NCBI RefSeq assembly: GCF_001293465.1
Contig: NZ_JSYZ01000015.1
Coordinates: 257,895 to 298,201 of the forward strand
DNA length: 40,307 bases
Direction: 5' to 3'
Source of the DNA: Pseudomonas asplenii
GTDB lineage: Bacteria > Pseudomonadota > Gammaproteobacteria > Pseudomonadales > Pseudomonadaceae
The translations under genes and the position numbers were made by a program. Position 1 is the first letter of the stretch. Every line of letters starts with the position of its first letter. Below, piece after piece: positions 1 to 8,057 of this stretch. The notes beneath the pieces are model-generated. The model did not search any database, was not told the DNA's origin, and saw only the letters and a list, made by a program, of their open reading frames with translations.

Positions 1-345
1 TCGCGGCGGGCTTGGCGGCAGCAGTCTTGGCAGTAGCCGGTTTCGCAGCGGGTTTGGCGGCAGCAGTCTTGGCAGTAGCTGGTTTCGCAGCGGGTTTGGC
101 GGCAGCTGGCTTGGCAGCGGCAGGTTTCGCGGCGGGCTTGGCGGCAGCTGGCTTGGCAGTAGCCGGTTTCGCGGCGGGCTTGGCGGCAGCAGGCTTGGCA
201 GCGGCAGGTTTCGCAGCGGGTTTGGCAGCAGCCGTTTTAGCAGCAGCTGGCTTGGCGGCAGCAGGCTTGGCAGCGGCAGGTTTGACGGCGGCAGTTTTAG
301 CAGCGACAGGTTTCGCGGCTGGCTTGGCGGCAGGCTTGGCAGCGA
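1..345. repeat. Degenerate short tandem repeats encoding the AlgP KPAA tail
   Basis: On the plus strand the motif ggcttggcggcagca / ggtttcgcagcgg recurs in units of about 12-15 bases (multiples of one codon) across the first ~345 bases. Each unit encodes a Lys-Pro/Thr-Ala-Ala(-Ala) block on the minus strand. The unit length keeps the frame, so slippage would change tail length without breaking the protein. The array continues beyond the window. Confidence 0.9.
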
Positions 346-772
346 CCTTGGCCGGTGCGGCCGGTTTGGTTTCACGGGTCGAAAGCGCCTTGGTCACGGC
401 TTCTTTCACACGACCAACGCCTTGCGCCAACTTCAGGCTTTCCTGTGCATCACGCTTGAGTTGCAGGATGTAGGCGCGGGTTTCCGATTGGCTGGTTTTC
501 AGCTTGTCGAGCAGCTCTTCCAGCTCACCGATAGCGGCCTTGGCCTTGGCTTGCGCCTTGGCTTTGCCAGCAGTGGCGGCGTCCTGCAATTTGGTGCGCG
601 ACTTGTGCAGTTTTTCCTGAGCCTTGCCGCGTTGTTTTTCCAGTTTGGCGAGCAGTTTTTCAGCATCAGCCAAGGCTTGCGAGCAAGCGTTTTCCAAATG
701 CTCGAGCAGGCTGCCCGACAGTTGTTGGAGCAAGTGCAACGGAGTATTTACAGGCTTCTTGGTGGCCGACAT
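1..772 (-). CDS. algP: AlgP (AlgR3), histone-like KPAA-repeat protein, partial (3' end outside window)
   Basis: This is the 5' part of a minus-strand gene; 257 codons are visible and the reading frame runs off base 1. The protein begins MSATKKPVNTPLHLLQQLSG. The first ~130 residues are a charged, helical, probably coiled-coil region rich in Lys, Glu, Gln and Ala. From about residue 140 it becomes a Lys-Pro-Ala-Ala type repeat tail (KPAAAKPAAAKTAA and variants) that continues to the window edge. This matches AlgP/AlgR3 of pseudomonads, a histone H1-like DNA-binding protein first linked to alginate gene control. The ATG at 772-770 is preceded by a strong AGGAGGT ribosome site. A plus-strand frame through the same DNA gives an Ala/Gly/Leu-rich low-complexity peptide that is only a shadow. 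Regulation is not evident beyond a weak -10-like box upstream. Confidence 0.95.
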   Translation of the reverse strand, partial: MSATKKPVNTPLHLLQQLSGSLLEHLENACSQALADAEKLLAKLEKQRGKAQEKLHKSRTKLQDAATAGKAKAQAKAKAAIGELEELLDKLKTSQSETRAYILQLKRDAQESLKLAQGVGRVKEAVTKALSTRETKPAAPAKVAAKPAAKPAAKPVAAKTAAVKPAAAKPAAAKPAAAKTAAAKPAAKPAAAKPAAAKPAAKPATAKPAAAKPAAKPAAAKPAAAKPAAKPATAKTAAAKPAAKPATAKTAAAKPAA

Positions 773-804
773 GGTTTACCTCCTGGCTGACGTGAGTGCG
801 GCTC

Positions 805-810
805 ATACTA
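805..810 (-). promoter_or_regulatory. Possible -10 box of algP
   Basis: The minus strand reads TAGTAT here, about 32 bases upstream of the algP start codon. No good -35 hexamer is visible at 16-18 bases, so this is tentative. Confidence 0.3.
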
Positions 811-964
811 GACCTTCTGTGACTACCGCCGCTAGGGCATGTTGACAGTATTGGAGGGCCGACGTTGCATGCGGCAAAAAATGTTCTCGGGGATCATTCG
901 CGCAGCCCCACAACCGGCGTGCGGCACTGGCATAATCCGTCGGGTCTCAGGTCGGAGAGTTGCC

Positions 965-1630
965 ATGTCGCGTTACCTAATGCTGTCGCTGTGTCTTGTT
1001 CTGCCGCTGGCCCACGGCGCAACGGAGGGAAAAGCCGACGACGCCCATGACCTCGCCTACAGCCTCGGCGCCAGCCTGGGCGAACGCTTGCGCCAGGAGG
1101 TGCCGAACCTGCAACTCAAGGCGCTGGTGGAGGGTCTGCAACAGGCCTATCAGGGCAAGCCGCTGGCACTCGCGAACGAACGGATCGAACAGATCCTCGC
1201 CGCCCACGAAGCGCAGGCCGCCGACGATTCGACCAAGCCGCAAAGCGAAGTCGCACTCGAGGCCGAGAAGAAATTCCTCGCCGAAGAGAAAGCCAAGCCA
1301 GGTGTCCGCGAACTGGCCGACGGTATCCTGGTGACCGAGCTGACACCGGGCACCGGCGAAAAGGTTGCCGCCAACGGACGGGTCCAGGTGCGCTATGTCG
1401 GGCACCTGCCCAATGGCACGGTCTTCGACCAGAACGACCAGCCGCAGTGGTTTCGCCTGGACAGTGTGATCAATGGCTGGCGCAGCGCCCTGCCGCAGAT
1501 GCAGGTCGGGGCCAAATGGCGCCTGGTATTGCCGTCGGCACAGGCTTATGGTGCGGACGGTGCCGGCGACCTGATCGCGCCCTACACCCCGCTGGTCTTC
1601 GATATCGAACTGCTCGGCGTCGCCAGTTGA
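965..1630 (+). CDS. FKBP-type peptidyl-prolyl cis-trans isomerase, exported
   Basis: The 221-residue protein has an N-terminal signal sequence (MSRYLMLSLCLVLPLAHGA). A helical FKBP_N-type dimerisation region rich in Glu, Ala and Lys follows (about residues 25-115), then a C-terminal FKBP domain (about 120-221). FKBP hallmarks visible are VQVRYVGHLPNGTVFD, the VINGW segment, and a C-terminal PLVFDIELLGV strand. The family (FklB/Mip-like) catalyses proline isomerisation; the signal peptide places it in the periplasm or at the envelope. The frame is open upstream to 839, but the ATG at 965 has a GGAGAG ribosome site and starts exactly at the signal peptide, so I prefer it. It is divergent from algP and convergent with rsd. 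The family assignment is firm; the substrate is unknown. Confidence 0.9.
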   Translation: MSRYLMLSLCLVLPLAHGATEGKADDAHDLAYSLGASLGERLRQEVPNLQLKALVEGLQQAYQGKPLALANERIEQILAAHEAQAADDSTKPQSEVALEAEKKFLAEEKAKPGVRELADGILVTELTPGTGEKVAANGRVQVRYVGHLPNGTVFDQNDQPQWFRLDSVINGWRSALPQMQVGAKWRLVLPSAQAYGADGAGDLIAPYTPLVFDIELLGVAS

Positions 1631-1640
1631 ACCTGGCCTG

Positions 1641-1670
1641 AAACGAAAAACGGTGCGCCATGCGCACCGT
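1641..1670 (-). terminator. Rho-independent terminator of rsd
   Basis: A stem ACGGTGCGC / GCGCACCGT closes at 1650-1670. Read on the minus strand it is followed by TTTTTCGTTT. It lies between the convergent stops of rsd and the FKBP gene; the T-run makes it efficient for rsd only. Confidence 0.8.
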
Positions 1671-1693
1671 CTTCAGGGACTGCCCATTACCGC

Positions 1694-2152
1694 TCAAGCC
1701 TGGGCGACGGCCTCTTCCTTGTGGGCGTTGTGCAGCACTTCGATCAGGCAGTCCTCAAGCTCGAAGCGCTCATGCAACAGGCCACCGAGTTCCTTGAACT
1801 TCTCCGCCACGCACTTGCCGGCGTCGCACAGATCGTTGAAAGCCAGCAGCTTTTCGGTGATCACATCGATACGGGGGTAGAGGGTATCGGCCAGTTTCAG
1901 CCCGCGCTGGTCGCCAAAGGCCTTGGCCTCGCTGGTGAGCTGTTCATAGATTTCGAAGTGTCCGGCCGACACATAGTCCACCAGGACCCCACAGAACTCC
2001 TGCAACGGCTGGCGACTGTCCGCCAGGGCTCCAGGCTCGGCGCCGAGCGCATCATAGGCCCGCACGAGTTCATGGCGATGCTGCAACCAGCGATCGATCA
2101 GCAGATGGACTCCGCCCCAGCGTTCCTGGGCATTCTGACAACTTTCGAGCAT
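1694..2152 (-). CDS. rsd: Rsd/AlgQ, anti-sigma-70 regulator
   Basis: The 152-residue protein (MLESCQNAQERWGGVHLLID...) has the length and sequence character of Rsd, called AlgQ in Pseudomonas. It is an all-helical cytosolic protein that binds region 4 of the housekeeping sigma factor RpoD and frees core polymerase for alternative sigma factors in stationary phase. In pseudomonads AlgQ has also been tied to alginate and siderophore gene expression. The start ATG at 2152 has a GAAGGGAAGAA purine tract upstream. The gene is transcribed alone: its own terminator follows, and a hairpin separates it from dsbB upstream. Confidence 0.93.
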   Translation of the reverse strand: MLESCQNAQERWGGVHLLIDRWLQHRHELVRAYDALGAEPGALADSRQPLQEFCGVLVDYVSAGHFEIYEQLTSEAKAFGDQRGLKLADTLYPRIDVITEKLLAFNDLCDAGKCVAEKFKELGGLLHERFELEDCLIEVLHNAHKEEAVAQA

Positions 2153-2248
2153 GGTGATTTCTTCCCTTCAGGGTCATGCCGCCCGACACCTCGTACCCAC
2201 CGAGGATCCTGACTTGGCCAAACAGGGCAACCTTGTTTGCGTTGGATG

Positions 2249-2274
2249 CGTGCGGGCCAGATTATGCCCGCACG
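2249..2274 (-). terminator. Hairpin between dsbB and rsd, possible dsbB terminator
   Basis: A perfect 9-bp stem CGTGCGGGC / GCCCGCACG encloses an 8-base loop. It lies ~60 bases past the dsbB stop and ~100 bases before the rsd start. There is no T-run after it on the minus strand, so it may be a weak or Rho-assisted terminator, or a leader structure of rsd. Confidence 0.45.
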
Positions 2275-2335
2275 ACACCTGCTTCAAGGTACGCAGACGA
2301 GAAAGTTCATACAAGCGTTTAATCCGCGGGGGCGA

Positions 2336-2860
2336 CTATCGGTCGCGCGAGGCACCGCGCCAACCACCGAGAACCGGGCCGATCATCTGGTAGATCGCCA
2401 CCAGGCTCATGCCGACAAAGGCCAGCAGGCTCCACTCGGGAATGCTCAGGTCGAACAGCGTCCAATGGATCTGCGCGCACTCGGCGGTGGCCCGGAACAT
2501 CAGTTGCAGCGCCTGCAACGGCGATACCTGCTCCATCAGGCAATGCAGGCCGGGCTGGCAGATCATCAACTCCTCCGGCGGTACCTGCTGCAGCAGGACC
2601 TGACGGGCCGCGGTCGCCGCGCCGGCCAGGGCGAACAGCAGGCCCAGCGCGCCATACACCCGACAGCCGACTCGCGCCGGCCCGTGCAATGCGCCCAACA
2701 GGCTGACCAGGCAGAAGCCGGCGAGGAACAGCCGCTGGACCAGGCACAACGAGCAAGGCTCCAGTCCCACCCCATACTCCAGGTACAACGAAGCCGCCAT
2801 GACCGGCGCCGCTGCCAGGAAGGCCAGGGAGAACAGAGAACGTGAGCGGGCCAGGAACAT
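2336..2860 (-). CDS. dsbB: DsbB-family disulfide bond formation protein (DsbB/DsbH)
   Basis: The 174-residue inner-membrane protein has four hydrophobic segments (about 9-28, 42-60, 66-85, 143-163). The first periplasmic loop carries the redox pair in EPCSLC (C36, C39). The second loop carries C101, C107 and C128, where the family normally uses two cysteines, so one is extra. DsbB reoxidises periplasmic DsbA and passes electrons to ubiquinone. Pseudomonads often hold two DsbB paralogues; the copy next to the hem genes is the one called DsbH in P. aeruginosa, and location suggests this is its orthologue. It starts at ATG 2860 with a GGA ribosome site. It follows hemY by ~225 bases and is probably transcribed separately. 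Confidence 0.92.
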   Translation of the reverse strand: MFLARSRSLFSLAFLAAAPVMAASLYLEYGVGLEPCSLCLVQRLFLAGFCLVSLLGALHGPARVGCRVYGALGLLFALAGAATAARQVLLQQVPPEELMICQPGLHCLMEQVSPLQALQLMFRATAECAQIHWTLFDLSIPEWSLLAFVGMSLVAIYQMIGPVLGGWRGASRDR

Positions 2861-3086
2861 GGCTATTCCGTAACAGGAGAGACAGGCAGTTACGGTAGAG
2901 GAAAGGCCGCGGCCCTTTCAAGGCAAGCCAGCGCAGATAATTCCTCAAGCCTGTAAGGAATTACCGATAGGCGTCCGATGAAACCATTACGTGGCAAGTA
3001 GGATTTCGGTATCAAGGCATTACAGGGAAATAGGCCGCGTGTCCGGGACGGAACGCCCACCACAGGCGCCCCGTCCCTTGCCGCCG

Positions 3087-4325
3087 TCAGGCGCTGACCG
3101 GAACCGGCAGCGGCCGCGCGAGCAGGCGCTCATCCAGCAGGCCGAGACCTTCCTGGAACAGCTGGTTGCTGCGCTCGGTATCGCCCAACTGGGCCAGCAA
3201 CCGGGCGAGCTCGGCACAGGCCTCCGGATTGCGCTGCACCCGCAGGCTGGCTTCCAGGTAATCCCGCGCCTTGCCCCACAGGCTGTTCTGCAGGCACAGG
3301 CGGCCCAGGGTCAGCAGCAGGCTGGCATCGCCCGGATGCTCCTTGAGCCAGCCCTCGGCGGTCTGCAACTGGCGCACCGGGTCACGCCCGCGCAACAGGC
3401 CGTAGAGCCGGGCCAGATGGCTGTCGTACTGGCGCTTGAGCGCCGTACGCAAAGCCTCCTCGGCCTCGCCGTCCGCCCCCAGCTGACGCAGTTGCTCGGC
3501 ATAGGCCAGCACCAGTTGCGGCTCCTGGCGCTGGGCCGCGGACAACTGCTGCCAGGCGCGCTCCAGGGATTTCAGCCCGGCTTCACCATCCTGCTCACGG
3601 CGCACCGCCAGGCTCAGATTTTCACCCCAGGCACGTCGCTCCAGTTCCGCCAGTTCGGCGGGCGGCAGGGCCTTGTCCTTGCGCAACTCCGGCAGCAGCC
3701 GGACCACCGCCGACCAGTCGCCACGCTGCTGGTGCAAACGCTGCAACTGCCGCAGCACCTGGACACTGTGGGGATGCAGATCGTGCATCGCCTGCAGGGT
3801 AGCCAAGGCCCCATCGGTATCGCCACGGTCGACCTGCAACTGCGCGTGACTCAGGGCAATCGCCAGTTCGGCCTGCGGCTGGCGTGTCAGGGCCCGCTCC
3901 AGCAGGCTGTCGCATTCCTCATACTTGCCCTGCTCGTTGGCCGCGCGCGCCGCGCCAAGGTAATAAAGCAACGGCTGGCGCTCAGCCTCGGCGGCGCGCT
4001 GCAGATGCTTCTGGGCACTGGCCCAGCGGCCTTCGGCGAGGTCCATCTGGCCGTGTTCGATGGCCAGCTGGACGCGTCGGCTGCGGTTGCGCCGGGACCA
4101 GGGATTGGCCGCCGAGCTGGATGCCGTGACCAGACCGACCAGCCACTTCAGCAGTCGATAGACCAGCCACAACACCAGCAGCACGGCGAGGAACGCCCAC
4201 AGGCTGGATTCGTAACGGAAGCTGTCATAGGCGATCAGCACGTAGCCGGCATGCCGGTAAATCGCGTACCCCACCAGGCCGACAACGGCGATGACCAGCA
4301 GGGCAATGGCGATGAATCGCTTCAT
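3087..4325 (-). CDS. hemY: HemY, haem-biosynthesis-associated TPR membrane protein
   Basis: The 412-residue protein opens with two membrane segments (about 4-25 and 42-66), the HemY_N module. A long helical region of tetratricopeptide-like repeats follows (about 90-400), rich in paired Ala/Leu helices such as LAEGRWASAQKHLQRAAE. It is the proteobacterial HemY, unrelated to the Bacillus protoporphyrinogen oxidase of the same name. It is thought to act late in the haem pathway or as a scaffold, but its biochemical role is not settled. Its ATG overlaps the hemX stop by 4 bases (4322-4325), so the two are translationally coupled. It is the last gene of hemC-hemD-hemX-hemY. Confidence 0.93.
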   Translation of the reverse strand: MKRFIAIALLVIAVVGLVGYAIYRHAGYVLIAYDSFRYESSLWAFLAVLLVLWLVYRLLKWLVGLVTASSSAANPWSRRNRSRRVQLAIEHGQMDLAEGRWASAQKHLQRAAEAERQPLLYYLGAARAANEQGKYEECDSLLERALTRQPQAELAIALSHAQLQVDRGDTDGALATLQAMHDLHPHSVQVLRQLQRLHQQRGDWSAVVRLLPELRKDKALPPAELAELERRAWGENLSLAVRREQDGEAGLKSLERAWQQLSAAQRQEPQLVLAYAEQLRQLGADGEAEEALRTALKRQYDSHLARLYGLLRGRDPVRQLQTAEGWLKEHPGDASLLLTLGRLCLQNSLWGKARDYLEASLRVQRNPEACAELARLLAQLGDTERSNQLFQEGLGLLDERLLARPLPVPVSA

Positions 4326-5449
4326 GGGCTGGTCTCCTGCGCCGGTTTCGCCTCGCCGCGTACCGGCGTCTCGGTTTCCACGTGCCGCCGCTCGAGGTAG
4401 GCCTGGACGGCGCCCAGGGTCGCGGCGAGATCAGGTGTCAGCACCGTCACCGGCTTGCGGCTCAGTTCGGCGAGCTGCTCGACCATGACCTTGCTCTGCG
4501 GATTGTCCGGGTTGAAGCTGCCGGTCAACACGTCACGGGCCTCGGTCAGGGCCTGGGTGTACACCTGCGCCTGGCCGTTCAGGGCCGCCCACTGCGCCTG
4601 CTCCAGGGCCAGGCTAAGGGCCAGGCGGACCTGGGTCAGGCTCTGCCCGGCCAGCAGCGGCCGGATGTTCTTGTTGGCGTTGAAGTCGATGCGGATGTAG
4701 CGCGAGATCTCGTCCCACCACTGGGCCCAGCGGCTGGCGCCATCGCCATCGGAAGTCAGGCCCAGCAACGAGTCGCCACGATCCTTGTATTCCGGCGCCA
4801 GTTCGTTGAGCTGGGCAACCTGGTCGCGCAGTGCGCCCAGTTGCAGGAACAACCCGGTGCGGTCCGGCTGCTCGGTGCTGCGCAGCGCCGCCAGGCTCTT
4901 GGCCAGTTGTTCACGGGCGGCGAACGAACCCGGGTCGTTCTGCTCACGCAGGATGTCGTCGGCCCCCTGTACCAGCGCCAGGGCACTGGTCACGTCCTGC
5001 AAGGCGGACAGGCGCAGTGTGGCCAGGCGCAGCAGATGCTCCGCCTCGGCCAGGCGCCAGTCCTTGCGGCTGGCCCCCAGCACGCTTTCCAGGCGCTGAC
5101 TCAGTCGCTGCTGGTCGCCCTGCAACTGCGCCACCAGGCGGCGCCGGTCCTCCAGTTCGGAGGCGGCCGGCAACTGGTCCAGGCGCGCGGACAGTTGCTG
5201 TTCACTGAGTTTGAGCGACTGCGCCTGGTTGCCCAGGTCCTGCAGTTGCCCGCTCTGCTGCTGGTGATTGGCCTGCAGGTTGCGCACCTGCCAGATCCCC
5301 CAGCCACCGGCGGCCACCCCGGCGGCCCCCAGTAGCAGGGCAAGGATCGCCAGACCGTTGCCACGGCGCTCGACAGGCGCCGCCGGCGGTTTGGCCGGCG
5401 TCTCGGGCGCCGGTTGAGCTTGTTCTTTTGGCAAGGCTGTATCGCTCAC
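4322..5449 (-). CDS. hemX: HemX, uroporphyrinogen-III C-methyltransferase-like membrane protein
   Basis: The 375-residue protein has a Pro/Ala-rich cytosolic start, one membrane helix (about 33-53, LAILALLLGAAGVAAGG) and a long periplasm-facing coiled-coil/helical domain. I chose the GTG at 5449: it sits 7 bases after an AAAGGA ribosome site, while the longer frame to 5533 would overlap hemD and has no such site. The ATG slightly upstream (in AGGATGGACACG) is in another frame and stops at once. Members are often annotated as uroporphyrinogen-III methyltransferase, but this protein lacks the SAM-binding fold of true CysG/CobA enzymes. It lies 17 bases after hemD and overlaps hemY. Confidence 0.9.
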   Translation of the reverse strand: MSDTALPKEQAQPAPETPAKPPAAPVERRGNGLAILALLLGAAGVAAGGWGIWQVRNLQANHQQQSGQLQDLGNQAQSLKLSEQQLSARLDQLPAASELEDRRRLVAQLQGDQQRLSQRLESVLGASRKDWRLAEAEHLLRLATLRLSALQDVTSALALVQGADDILREQNDPGSFAAREQLAKSLAALRSTEQPDRTGLFLQLGALRDQVAQLNELAPEYKDRGDSLLGLTSDGDGASRWAQWWDEISRYIRIDFNANKNIRPLLAGQSLTQVRLALSLALEQAQWAALNGQAQVYTQALTEARDVLTGSFNPDNPQSKVMVEQLAELSRKPVTVLTPDLAATLGAVQAYLERRHVETETPVRGEAKPAQETSP

Positions 5450-5466
5450 GTGTCCATCCTTTGCAT

Positions 5467-6234
5467 TCAGAAAGCGGGCACAGGGTACTCCTGCAACGCC
5501 GCCAGCAAGGCCGTGGCGCTGGCACCACGACAATCCACAACATGTTCCACCCCGGCGGCACGGGCCATCTGCGCCACCCGCGGGCTTGGAACGAACAACG
5601 GCAACCGGGCCACTTCAGGCCAATCCGCTCCCGCCACCTGTCGCAGGTGGTCAAAACCCTGTCCACTGCTGACCACCAGCCCGTTCAGGCGTTCCGCTTG
5701 AATCTGTCGGGTCAGGGTGCCGTCGGCATATTCGGGCAGGAGGCGGCGGTACAATTCCAGATAGTCGACACTAGCACCTTGGGCGCGTAAACGCTCGGCC
5801 AGCAGTTCACGTCCGCCCTCTCCACGCAGGATCAGCACCCTCGGTTCGGGCTGGGCCAACGCCTCCTGCAAGGCTGGCAACGCCAGCAGGGCTTCGCTGT
5901 CGTCCCCTTCGGCCGGGTAGTGCACGCGCAGGCCATAGTCGTCCAGCAGGCCCGCTGTCGCGGCGCCCACGGTAAACCAGTCCAGCATCGGCGGCTGCGG
6001 CCAGTAGCGGTCGACCAGGTCGAGGCCCAGGCGCGCAGCCGGCTTGCTGACGACGATCGCCGCCGCATAGAAAGGCAGTTCGAGAATCTTGCTCAGTTCG
6101 GCACCTTCGATGACCAGCGGCTGGATCGCCAGCAATGGCAGGGCACTGCTGAAAATTCCGGCTTCGGCCAGAGTCGCCGAGAGCGCGGCCGACTCGTCCG
6201 CCGGCCGGGTCAGCAGAAGGCGCCAGCCACTCAT
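5467..6234 (-). CDS. hemD: Uroporphyrinogen-III synthase
   Basis: The 255-residue enzyme starts MSGWRLLLTRPADESAALS. The LLLTRP strand, the FYAAAIVVSKPAA segment and the later LILRGEGGRELLAERL segment are typical of HemD, a two-lobed protein that cyclises hydroxymethylbilane with inversion of ring D to give uroporphyrinogen III. The frame extends upstream to 6561, but that part is the hemC shadow. The ATG at 6234 overlaps the hemC TGA (ATGA), which fixes the start. It takes its substrate directly from HemC, so the coupling fits consecutive pathway steps. Confidence 0.94.
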   Translation of the reverse strand: MSGWRLLLTRPADESAALSATLAEAGIFSSALPLLAIQPLVIEGAELSKILELPFYAAAIVVSKPAARLGLDLVDRYWPQPPMLDWFTVGAATAGLLDDYGLRVHYPAEGDDSEALLALPALQEALAQPEPRVLILRGEGGRELLAERLRAQGASVDYLELYRRLLPEYADGTLTRQIQAERLNGLVVSSGQGFDHLRQVAGADWPEVARLPLFVPSPRVAQMARAAGVEHVVDCRGASATALLAALQEYPVPAF

Positions 6235-7172
6235 TGGCCGTCGGCCTCGCCGTAGACCGCCTTGAGAATGGCATCGGCGCCCTGCCCCAGCAGGTCCTCG
6301 GCAACCCGCACGCCCAGGGCCTCGGCGTCTGCCTGCGGGGCGCGGGCCTCGGCGGTCAGCAGCAGGCCGCCGGCCGGCTGGCCGACCAGGCCGCGCAGCC
6401 AGACCTGCCCGCCTTCCAGCACCGCGTAGCAGGCGATCGGCACCTGACAGCCGCCGTTGAGATGCTTGTTCAGCGCCCGCTCGGCCGTGACCCGCACGGA
6501 AGTGTCCGCGTGGTGCAGGGGGGCGAGCAACGCATGGATCTCGTGGTCGGCACTGCGGCATTCGATGCCCACGGCTCCCTGGCCACCCGCCGGCAGGCTG
6601 TCCTCGACGCTGATGGCCGAGCTGATCCGGTTTTCGAAGCCGAGGCGAATCAGCCCCGCCGCCGCCAGGATGATCGCGTCGTATTCACCCGCGTCGAGCT
6701 TGGCCAGGCGGGTATTGACGTTGCCCCGCAGGAAGCGGATCTGCAGGTCGGGCCGGCGGGTCAGCAACTGGGCCTGGCGGCGCAGGCTCGACGTGCCGAC
6801 CACCGCCCCGGCCGGCAGGGCGTCCAGGCTGGCGTAGGTATTGGAGACGAAGGCGTCGCGGGGATCTTCACGCTCGCAGATGCAGAACAGGCCCAGCCCC
6901 TCGGGAAAATCCATCGGCACGTCTTTCATGGAGTGCACGGCGATGTCCGCTTCGTTCTCGAGCAGGGCGGTTTCCAGCTCCTTGACGAACAAGCCCTTGC
7001 CACCGATTTTCGACAGGGGCGAGTCGAGCAGCTTGTCGCCGCGGCTGACCATCGGCACCAGGGTCACCAGCAACCCCGGGTGAGCCTGTTCCAGGCGGGC
7101 CTTGACGTATTCGGCCTGCCACAGGGCGAGCGCGCTCTTACGGGTAGCGATGCGGATTTCGCGAGAAGACAT
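6231..7172 (-). CDS. hemC: Porphobilinogen deaminase (hydroxymethylbilane synthase)
   Basis: The 313-residue cytosolic enzyme joins four porphobilinogens into hydroxymethylbilane. Conserved features are the N-terminal IATRKSALALWQA, the catalytic Asp in HSMKDVP (D84), the arginine-rich substrate site GTSSLRRQAQL with LRGNVNTRLAKLD, and the dipyrromethane-cofactor cysteine in NGGCQVPIA (C242). Length is normal. It is the first gene of hemC-D-X-Y and lies 138 bases downstream of algR on the same strand, separated by a hairpin. Confidence 0.97.
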   Translation of the reverse strand: MSSREIRIATRKSALALWQAEYVKARLEQAHPGLLVTLVPMVSRGDKLLDSPLSKIGGKGLFVKELETALLENEADIAVHSMKDVPMDFPEGLGLFCICEREDPRDAFVSNTYASLDALPAGAVVGTSSLRRQAQLLTRRPDLQIRFLRGNVNTRLAKLDAGEYDAIILAAAGLIRLGFENRISSAISVEDSLPAGGQGAVGIECRSADHEIHALLAPLHHADTSVRVTAERALNKHLNGGCQVPIACYAVLEGGQVWLRGLVGQPAGGLLLTAEARAPQADAEALGVRVAEDLLGQGADAILKAVYGEADGQ

Positions 7173-7282
7173 GGAACGGTCCGTACTGAATAGATACGGC
7201 AGATAATAACAGTTCAGCCCGGCCAGCTTTGACTTGTATCAGGAAGTCCGCAGCCTCCCTGGCCTGGAACAGCGGACGGATG

Positions 7283-7312
7283 AACCCCGGGGCCTGTTGC
7301 AAGCCCCGGGTT
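7283..7312 (-). terminator. GC-rich hairpin after algR
   Basis: The arms CCCGGGGC and GCCCCGGG enclose a short loop and begin right at the algR stop codon (TAA, 7313-7311). There is no U-tract on the minus strand, so it is probably a partial terminator or RNA-stability element between algR and hemC. Confidence 0.5.
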
Positions 7313-8057
7313 AAAGCTGCTGCATCATCTTGCGCACACCGGCGACATGCCGCCGGCTGACGATCAGTGCATCACCGTTGAGGCCCTTGAGGAACAGCTG
7401 GAAGTGTCCCAGGGGCGTGCGCTGCAGGCGTTCGATACGGTCGCGGGCCACCAGTGCGTTGCGGTGGATGCGCACGAAGCGTTCGCCGAACTCGTCTTCC
7501 AGGGCCTTGAGCGGCTCGTCGAGCAGCACCTCGCCGCCTTCATGGCGCAGGGTCACGTACTTGTGGTCGGCGATGAAGTAGATCACCTGGCCGATGGGGA
7601 TCAGCTCGATGCCCTTGCGGGTCCTCGCGCTGATATGGGTCCGCGGCCCGTTGCCGCTTTCCGCCGCCGGCCGGGTCAACGCGGCCAGTTGCACACGGTT
7701 GGGCCGCTCGGCCTTCTTCAGGGCTTCGAGCAGATGCTCGGGGCGTACCGGCTTGACCAGATAGCCCACCGCGCTGACCTGGAAGGCTTCCAGGGCGAAC
7801 TCGTCATGGGCGGTGCAGAACACCACCGCTGGCGGTGTTTCGCGTTCGCATAGGCGCGCAGCCACCTGCAGGCCATCGAGGCCGGGCATGCGGATGTCGA
7901 GCAGGACGATATCCGGCTTGAGGCTGTCGATCAGGGCCAATGCCTCTTCGCCATTGGTGGCGCTGGGCTCCAATACACTGTAACCCTCGAGTTCGCCGAC
8001 CAGACGGGTCAGGCGTTCGCGGGCCAGGGGTTCGTCATCAACGATCAGGACATTCAT
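7311..8057 (-). CDS. algR: AlgR, LytTR-family response regulator
   Basis: The 248-residue protein matches AlgR length exactly. An N-terminal receiver domain (1-~120) has the acidic pocket VDDEP and the phospho-acceptor D54 in DIVLLDIRMPG. The C-terminal LytTR DNA-binding domain (~145-248) contains FIADHKYVTLRHEGGE, FVRIHRNALVA and the terminal RRHVAGVRKMMQQL. AlgR controls alginate, type IV pili/twitching and other virulence traits in P. aeruginosa. The open frame reaches 8090, but the ATG at 8057 starts the receiver fold and overlaps the algZ stop by 4 bases. This indicates translational coupling to its kinase. Confidence 0.96.
   Translation of the reverse strand: MNVLIVDDEPLARERLTRLVGELEGYSVLEPSATNGEEALALIDSLKPDIVLLDIRMPGLDGLQVAARLCERETPPAVVFCTAHDEFALEAFQVSAVGYLVKPVRPEHLLEALKKAERPNRVQLAALTRPAAESGNGPRTHISARTRKGIELIPIGQVIYFIADHKYVTLRHEGGEVLLDEPLKALEDEFGERFVRIHRNALVARDRIERLQRTPLGHFQLFLKGLNGDALIVSRRHVAGVRKMMQQL

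Noticed and set aside
1..345. Possible CRISPR or satellite array
   Set aside because: Repeats are short, codon-multiple and have no unique spacers; they encode the AlgP tail.
2991..4400. 469-codon plus-strand open frame opposite hemY
   Set aside because: Gln-rich antisense shadow; hemY with TPR repeats and coupling to hemX is the real gene.
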